This document shows positions 33,571-37,292 of a stretch of DNA of 37,292 bases, one piece after another (positions within the stretch are counted from its first letter, which is position 1; every line of letters starts with the position of its first letter). Origin of the DNA: Bacteroidales bacterium (GTDB lineage Bacteria; Bacteroidota; Bacteroidia; Bacteroidales; WCHB1-69); the NCBI GenBank assembly GCA_016290715.1, contig JAEEUY010000233.1:1-37292 (forward strand), written 5' to 3'. The notes beneath the pieces were generated by a model. It searched no databases, had not been told where the DNA came from, and saw only the letters and a list, made by a program, of their open reading frames with translations. A program made the position numbers and the translations under genes.

Positions 33571-34479
33571 ATGAGTATTACAAAATTAGACCAGATTATT
33601 GAATTAGTAAAAACGAAACCTCAAAAACGCTTGATTGCTGCATACGCCAATGATGCACACACGATTGAAGCGGTGAACAATGCGGTTGAAATGGGAATTG
33701 TAAAGGCTACTTTGGTCGGCGACGAAGCGACCATCAAATCTGTTTGTGCAGAAAATAACATTGATGTGAACAATTTTACCATTGTGCAAGAAGCAGATGA
33801 AAACAAGGCAGCTGCCAAAGCATGTGATTTGATTAATAGCGGTGAGGGCGACATATTGATGAAAGGTTTGCTTTCAACCGATAAATACATGCGTGCGATT
33901 TTGAATAAGGAACGTGGTTTGATGCCAGGCCCCAAAGCAGTTCTTACACACGTAACGGTTATTGAAACCCCTCGCTACCACAAATTGATTATCTGTGGCG
34001 ATGTGGCGATTATTCCTGCTCCTGACTTGAAACAAAAAATAGCTATCGCCAACTTCTTGATCAGCACTGCTAAAGCACTTCAAATAGAAAAACCGAAACT
34101 CGCTGTTCTGGCCGCTACCGAACAAGTATTGCCCGCCATGGAGGCTTGTGTTGACGCTTGCTTGATTAGCAAGATGGCTGATAGAGGTCAGCTGAAAGGG
34201 GCTCTTGTGGATGGTCCTCTTGGCGTTGACCTCGCCATTGATATGGAATGTGTGCAAATTAAAAAAGTGAAGAGTGAAGTGGCTGGCGATGCCGATTGTC
34301 TGCTCTTCCCCAATATTGAATCAGGAAATATTTTCTACAAATGTAATACCAAATTGGCCGGTGCGGAATTGGGTGCAATGGTCGTTGGCGCAAAAGTGCC
34401 TTGCGTTTTGTCTTCCCGTGGCGACTCTACTCATACCAAATTGTATTCCATCGCCTTGGCAGCGGCCGTTGCAAAATAA
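33571..34479 (+). CDS. ptb: Phosphate butyryltransferase (Ptb/Pta family)
   Basis: The 302-residue protein belongs to the phosphate acetyl/butyryl-transferase family, which swaps CoA for phosphate on short acyl groups to make an acyl phosphate. Family segments visible are DILMKGLLSTDKYMRAIL, LTHVTVIETPRYHK, GDVAIIPAPDLKQK, VDGPLGVDLAID, ADCLLFPNIESGNIFYK and the C-terminal VLSSRGDSTHTKLYSIALA. The length fits Ptb; there is no N-terminal hydratase domain despite the label bifunctional often given to such genes. In many Bacteroidales a butyrate kinase gene follows to make ATP; here the next genes are a lipoprotein and aspS, so the kinase must lie elsewhere. The preferred acyl group (butyryl, isobutyryl or isovaleryl) is not evident. 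Confidence 0.88.
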   Translation: MSITKLDQIIELVKTKPQKRLIAAYANDAHTIEAVNNAVEMGIVKATLVGDEATIKSVCAENNIDVNNFTIVQEADENKAAAKACDLINSGEGDILMKGLLSTDKYMRAILNKERGLMPGPKAVLTHVTVIETPRYHKLIICGDVAIIPAPDLKQKIAIANFLISTAKALQIEKPKLAVLAATEQVLPAMEACVDACLISKMADRGQLKGALVDGPLGVDLAIDMECVQIKKVKSEVAGDADCLLFPNIESGNIFYKCNTKLAGAELGAMVVGAKVPCVLSSRGDSTHTKLYSIALAAAVAK

Positions 34480-34485
34480 GCCTTT

Positions 34486-35169
34486 ATGAAAAACAAACTG
34501 TTTCTATTCGGTTGTGTTCTCTTGGTTTTTTGCTTCTTAAGTTGCAAAAAATCAGGTGATTGTATTAAGTCTGAAAAGGTGCAGCAGGAAAATATTTTTC
34601 AGTTTTATCAGGCTACCTATCTGTTAGAGTCGGATGAAATGTATTTGCAGGCTGCTTTTTCGGTAGATAACAAGTTCGGCCAACCCATTCAGTTGGTGGA
34701 TCCATCGTATGTTACTTTCAATGGAGCTAATATGCAATGGAATGAGGATGGGATATACCGGACAACTATTCACGGATTTACACAGGAATTGGTCTTCCAA
34801 TATATCAATAATAACAGCAATCCATTCTTAAACCGATTGGAAATGAATAAGATGGATGTTAACCGTCAAAGAATTGTCCTGAACAAAAATCAACGGAATG
34901 TTGTTGGATTTCAGGGGGAGCCATTGAAAGAATCCGAAAATATGGTTTGCGTGCTTTCGCAAGAGGAGAACGATTCTTTTGAAATTGATGTGGATGCCGA
35001 AGGGAGACAAATTGTCATCCTCCCTGAATTTATCCAAGAAGTGCCGAATGGGAACTATGAAGGCTATTTTGTGAGAAAAAACAGTTGCTCCGATATTAAT
35101 GCCATGGATCGGGGTGGATTATGGGAAACCGAATATTATTCAAAGAAAATTCAAATTATAGTCGAATGA
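34486..35169 (+). CDS. Lipoprotein of unknown function
   Basis: I do not recognise this protein. It has 227 residues with a lipoprotein signal peptide (LFGCVLLVFCFLSC, Cys20) and a mature part with no clear domain match, partly beta-rich (LYLLESDEMY-like and LVFQYINNNSNPFLNRLEM regions). Two cysteines near the mature N-terminus and one near the C-terminus (NSCSDIN) could form a disulphide. It starts 6 bases after ptb, and its stop overlaps the likely start of aspS (ATGA at 35166-35169), so translation of aspS is probably coupled to it. That a lipoprotein is coupled to a tRNA synthetase is unusual but probably reflects gene order only. Confidence 0.72.
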   Translation: MKNKLFLFGCVLLVFCFLSCKKSGDCIKSEKVQQENIFQFYQATYLLESDEMYLQAAFSVDNKFGQPIQLVDPSYVTFNGANMQWNEDGIYRTTIHGFTQELVFQYINNNSNPFLNRLEMNKMDVNRQRIVLNKNQRNVVGFQGEPLKESENMVCVLSQEENDSFEIDVDAEGRQIVILPEFIQEVPNGNYEGYFVRKNSCSDINAMDRGGLWETEYYSKKIQIIVE

Positions 35170-36911
35170 AAACAATGTATAGAACACATACTTGTGGTGA
35201 ACTCAACGGACAACATGTAAATGAGAAAGTTACTTTGTGTGGTTGGATTCAAAAAATCAGAAAGTTGGGGGGAATGACCTTTATTGATTTGAGAGACCGT
35301 TATGGAATCACCCAACTTGCTTTTAACGCAGAACAAAACCCTGACTTGTGCAAACAAATAGAACCATTTGGAAGAGAATGGGTTATACAAGTTACGGGAA
35401 TAGTAACAGAGCGTTACAGCAAAAATAAAAATATTCCAACGGGCGATATTGAGATATTGGTGGAAGAGATTCAGGTGCTAAACGAGTCCTTGACACCTCC
35501 CTTTACTATTGAAGATGAGTCGGATGGTGGTGATGAGCTGAGAATGAAGTATCGCTACCTTGACTTGCGCCGCAACCCCGTGAAAAACAACCTGATGTTT
35601 CGTCATAAATTAGGAATTGCGATTCGTAACTATATGAATAACATTGGGTTCGTGGAAATTGAAACGCCCTTTCTCATTGGCTCAACCCCCGAAGGAGCTC
35701 GTGATTTTGTGGTGCCCTCCCGTTTGACGCACGGCGAGTTTTATGCGCTTCCACAGTCTCCGCAAACTTTTAAACAGCTGTTGATGGTGGCTGGCTTCGA
35801 CCGTTATTTCCAAATTGTAAAATGCTTCCGTGATGAGGACCTTCGCTCCGACCGTCAGCCTGAATTTACACAGGTGGACTGTGAAATGTCGTTCGTCACG
35901 CAGGAAGATATTCTGAACACTTTTGAAGGCTTGTTGAAATATATTTTCAAGGAGATTAAAGGGATTGATATTGAGCCGATTGAAAGAATCACCTATGCGG
36001 ATGCGATGCGCTTTTATGGCAGCGACAAGCCCGATGCCCGTTTCGATATGCGCTTTGTTGAGTTGAACGATGTTTTAAAACATAGGGATTTTAAAGTGTT
36101 CAATGAAGCTGAGTTGGTGGTTGGCATTGTGGCAAAAGGCTGCGCTAACTATACCAGAAAGCAGCTGGATGGACTGACAGATTTCGTAAAACGTCCGCAA
36201 GTGGGTGCTTCAGGATTGGTATATGTTCTGTGTCAGGAAGATGGACATTTCAAGTCTTCGGTGGATAAATTCTATAATCAAGAGGATTTGCGTGCGGTTG
36301 CCGAGAAATGTGGTGCTCAGGCAGGCGACTTGATTTTGATCATGGCCGGTAAAACGGAAAAAACACAAAAGCAGTTGTGCGAATTGCGTCTGGAAATGGG
36401 CAATCGTCTGGGACTGAGAAAAGCAGGGGAGTATAAGTTATTGTGGGTTATTGACTTTCCATTGCTGGAGTGGGATGAAGAAACGCAACGGTATTATGCG
36501 AAACACCACCCATTTACAGCTCCTAAACCGGAACATGAAGCTATTTTGGAAACAGAGCCAGGAAAGGTGAACGCCAATGCTTATGATATTGTAATCAATG
36601 GTACTGAGGTGGGCGGCGGTTCTATTCGTATTCATGATAAGAATATGCAGAAACGGATGTTCAAGGCATTGGGATTTACGGAAGAGGAAGCGCAAAGACA
36701 ATTCGGGTTCTTGATGAACGCTTTCCAATACGGAGCGCCACCTCATGGAGGTATTGCATTTGGTTTTGACCGTCTGTGTTCCATCCTTTGTGATGCGGAT
36801 ACCATTCGCGATTTTATCGCTTTCCCGAAAAACAACTCTGCCCGCGATGTGATGTTGAATATTCCATCACCTATTTCGGAAGCACAGTTAAAAGAACTGG
36901 GATTGAAGTAA
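35166..36911 (+). CDS. aspS: Aspartyl-tRNA synthetase
   Basis: This class II synthetase charges tRNA-Asp. From 35166 it has 581 residues, normal for the bacterial type with its inserted GAD domain. Visible are the N-terminal anticodon-binding OB fold (KVTLCGWIQKIRKLGGMTF, DLRDRYGITQLAF), YRYLDLRRNP, motif 2 (FRDEDLRSDRQPEFTQVD), the GAD insertion at about 290-415, and motif 3 (GGIAFGFDRLCSIL). Related proteins start MYRTHTCGEL, so the true start is either ATG 35166 (overlapping the lipoprotein stop) or ATG 35175. The longer frame to 35121 lies inside the lipoprotein gene and is unlikely. A strong intrinsic terminator follows about 65 bases after the stop. Confidence 0.96.
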   Translation: MKTMYRTHTCGELNGQHVNEKVTLCGWIQKIRKLGGMTFIDLRDRYGITQLAFNAEQNPDLCKQIEPFGREWVIQVTGIVTERYSKNKNIPTGDIEILVEEIQVLNESLTPPFTIEDESDGGDELRMKYRYLDLRRNPVKNNLMFRHKLGIAIRNYMNNIGFVEIETPFLIGSTPEGARDFVVPSRLTHGEFYALPQSPQTFKQLLMVAGFDRYFQIVKCFRDEDLRSDRQPEFTQVDCEMSFVTQEDILNTFEGLLKYIFKEIKGIDIEPIERITYADAMRFYGSDKPDARFDMRFVELNDVLKHRDFKVFNEAELVVGIVAKGCANYTRKQLDGLTDFVKRPQVGASGLVYVLCQEDGHFKSSVDKFYNQEDLRAVAEKCGAQAGDLILIMAGKTEKTQKQLCELRLEMGNRLGLRKAGEYKLLWVIDFPLLEWDEETQRYYAKHHPFTAPKPEHEAILETEPGKVNANAYDIVINGTEVGGGSIRIHDKNMQKRMFKALGFTEEEAQRQFGFLMNAFQYGAPPHGGIAFGFDRLCSILCDADTIRDFIAFPKNNSARDVMLNIPSPISEAQLKELGLK

Positions 36912-36976
36912 TTGCTATAAAAATACTAAAAAATTATTGCTGACAGTAAGATTATAATAGAAGATATGCTTGTTAT

Positions 36977-37009
36977 AGGTGGCTTCGACAAATGCAGCCA
37001 CCTTTTTTT
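36977..37009 (+). terminator. Intrinsic terminator after aspS
   Basis: AGGTGGCT at 36977-36984 pairs with AGCCACCT at 36996-37003 (8 base pairs, GC-rich), with an 11-base loop, followed directly by a run of seven T ending at 37009. It is the only textbook rho-independent terminator I found in the window and should end the M64-ptb-lipoprotein-aspS message. Confidence 0.85.
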
Positions 37010-37082
37010 ATTCATTCTTCTTTCCCTTTTGTCTTGACACAGGAAAAAGGAATAATAAATGAAAGCAGATGCTTCATGTACA

Positions 37083-37101
37083 CATACTTTGGAAAAGTAT
37101 G
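37083..37101. repeat. Short perfect inverted repeat between aspS and pgi
   Basis: CATACTTT at 37083-37090 is repeated inverted as AAAGTATG at 37094-37101 with a 3-base loop. There is no T run on either side, so it is not a standard terminator; it may still stabilise the end of the pgi transcript read leftward. The rest of 36912-37169 shows no gene I can support. Confidence 0.4.
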
Positions 37102-37169
37102 GCGAAGCCCGTCCGTACGATGAATGCCAACGGCAACATGCTTATACAGAAATAGGGAAGGGATTGCTT

Positions 37170-37292
37170 CTATTTCTTACCTAACAATCTGAACATGTTT
37201 TTTTTGTATGCTTCAACCCCTGGTTGGTTAAATGGATTAATACGCATGAGGTAACCGCCTAAAGCACAGGTGAATTCAAAAAAATAGATTAA
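37170..37292 (-). CDS. pgi: Glucose-6-phosphate isomerase, C-terminal end only
   Basis: The frame enters from the right edge and ends with TAG at 37170-37172, giving the last 40 residues. The segment IYFFEFTCALGGYLMRINPF followed by NQPGVEAYKKNMF is the conserved C-terminus of Bacteroidota-type glucose-6-phosphate isomerase, which interconverts glucose-6-phosphate and fructose-6-phosphate. Lys in VEAYKKN corresponds to the conserved lysine near the active site in this family. Nothing can be said about the rest of the gene. It converges on aspS; 258 bases lie between the stops. Confidence 0.88.
   Translation of the reverse strand, partial: LIYFFEFTCALGGYLMRINPFNQPGVEAYKKNMFRLLGKK

Noticed and set aside
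37059..37184. Small rightward reading frame of 41 codons between aspS and pgi
   Set aside because: It overlaps the pgi end on the other strand, has no signal peptide or recognisable motif, and follows a strong terminator with no promoter box before it.
1..37292. tRNA, rRNA, CRISPR arrays, transposases or phage genes
   Set aside because: None was seen; gaps between genes are short and AT-rich without clover-leaf or repeat structure, and no gene resembles a mobile-element protein.

Overview
The window is an ordinary-looking, gene-dense chromosomal segment from a member of the Bacteroidota, most likely Bacteroidales. Four things point there: a type IX secretion (T9SS) cargo with a C-terminal sorting domain, a PorP/SprF-type protein, TAnnTTTG promoter boxes instead of E. 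coli-type promoters, and signal peptides that end in Ala-Gln or Ser-Gln. I see no rRNA, tRNA, CRISPR array, insertion sequence or prophage, and no stretch of more than about 260 bases without a gene.

Bases 1-11760 are read leftward. A TonB-dependent receptor, a lytic transglycosylase and uvrA form one tight group. An M3 peptidase lipoprotein with its own promoter box is followed by fabG, a rarA frame that runs without a stop into a PorP/SprF-type outer-membrane protein, and the start of a probable PD40/OmpA-type partner. The rarA-porP junction is the most unusual feature of the window.

Bases 11800-17022 are read rightward: a YitT-type membrane protein and a C69 dipeptidase, then a promoter with a palindrome in its spacer, an extremely basic small lipoprotein and a FG-GAP propeller protein with a T9SS tail. 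Bases 17058-18621 run leftward: a 48-residue lipoprotein, an unrecognised outer-membrane protein and a LysE-type exporter. A divergent gap leads to a short Omp85-like protein (UUG start), which converges on an acyl-ACP thioesterase. Another divergent gap starts hflX, a glutaminyl cyclase lipoprotein and an aspartokinase.

Bases 24633-32145 hold a tightly packed leftward series: a polytopic membrane protein, a TlpA-type thioredoxin, a DUF6029-type barrel, an Omp28-type lipoprotein, a YihY/BrkB membrane protein and a GH5-like lipoprotein. Its theme is the cell envelope. Bases 32242-36911 run rightward: an M64 peptidase, a phosphate butyryltransferase, a lipoprotein and aspS, closed by a clear intrinsic terminator. 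The last bases encode the C-terminus of glucose-6-phosphate isomerase on the minus strand.

Housekeeping genes (uvrA, fabG, rarA, hflX, lysC, aspS, pgi) are interleaved with envelope genes. All ten non-lipoprotein secreted proteins whose signal peptide I can read have Gln right after the predicted cleavage site, and the window also encodes the enzyme family that cyclises such N-terminal Gln. All family names come from reading the translated sequences; no search was run.
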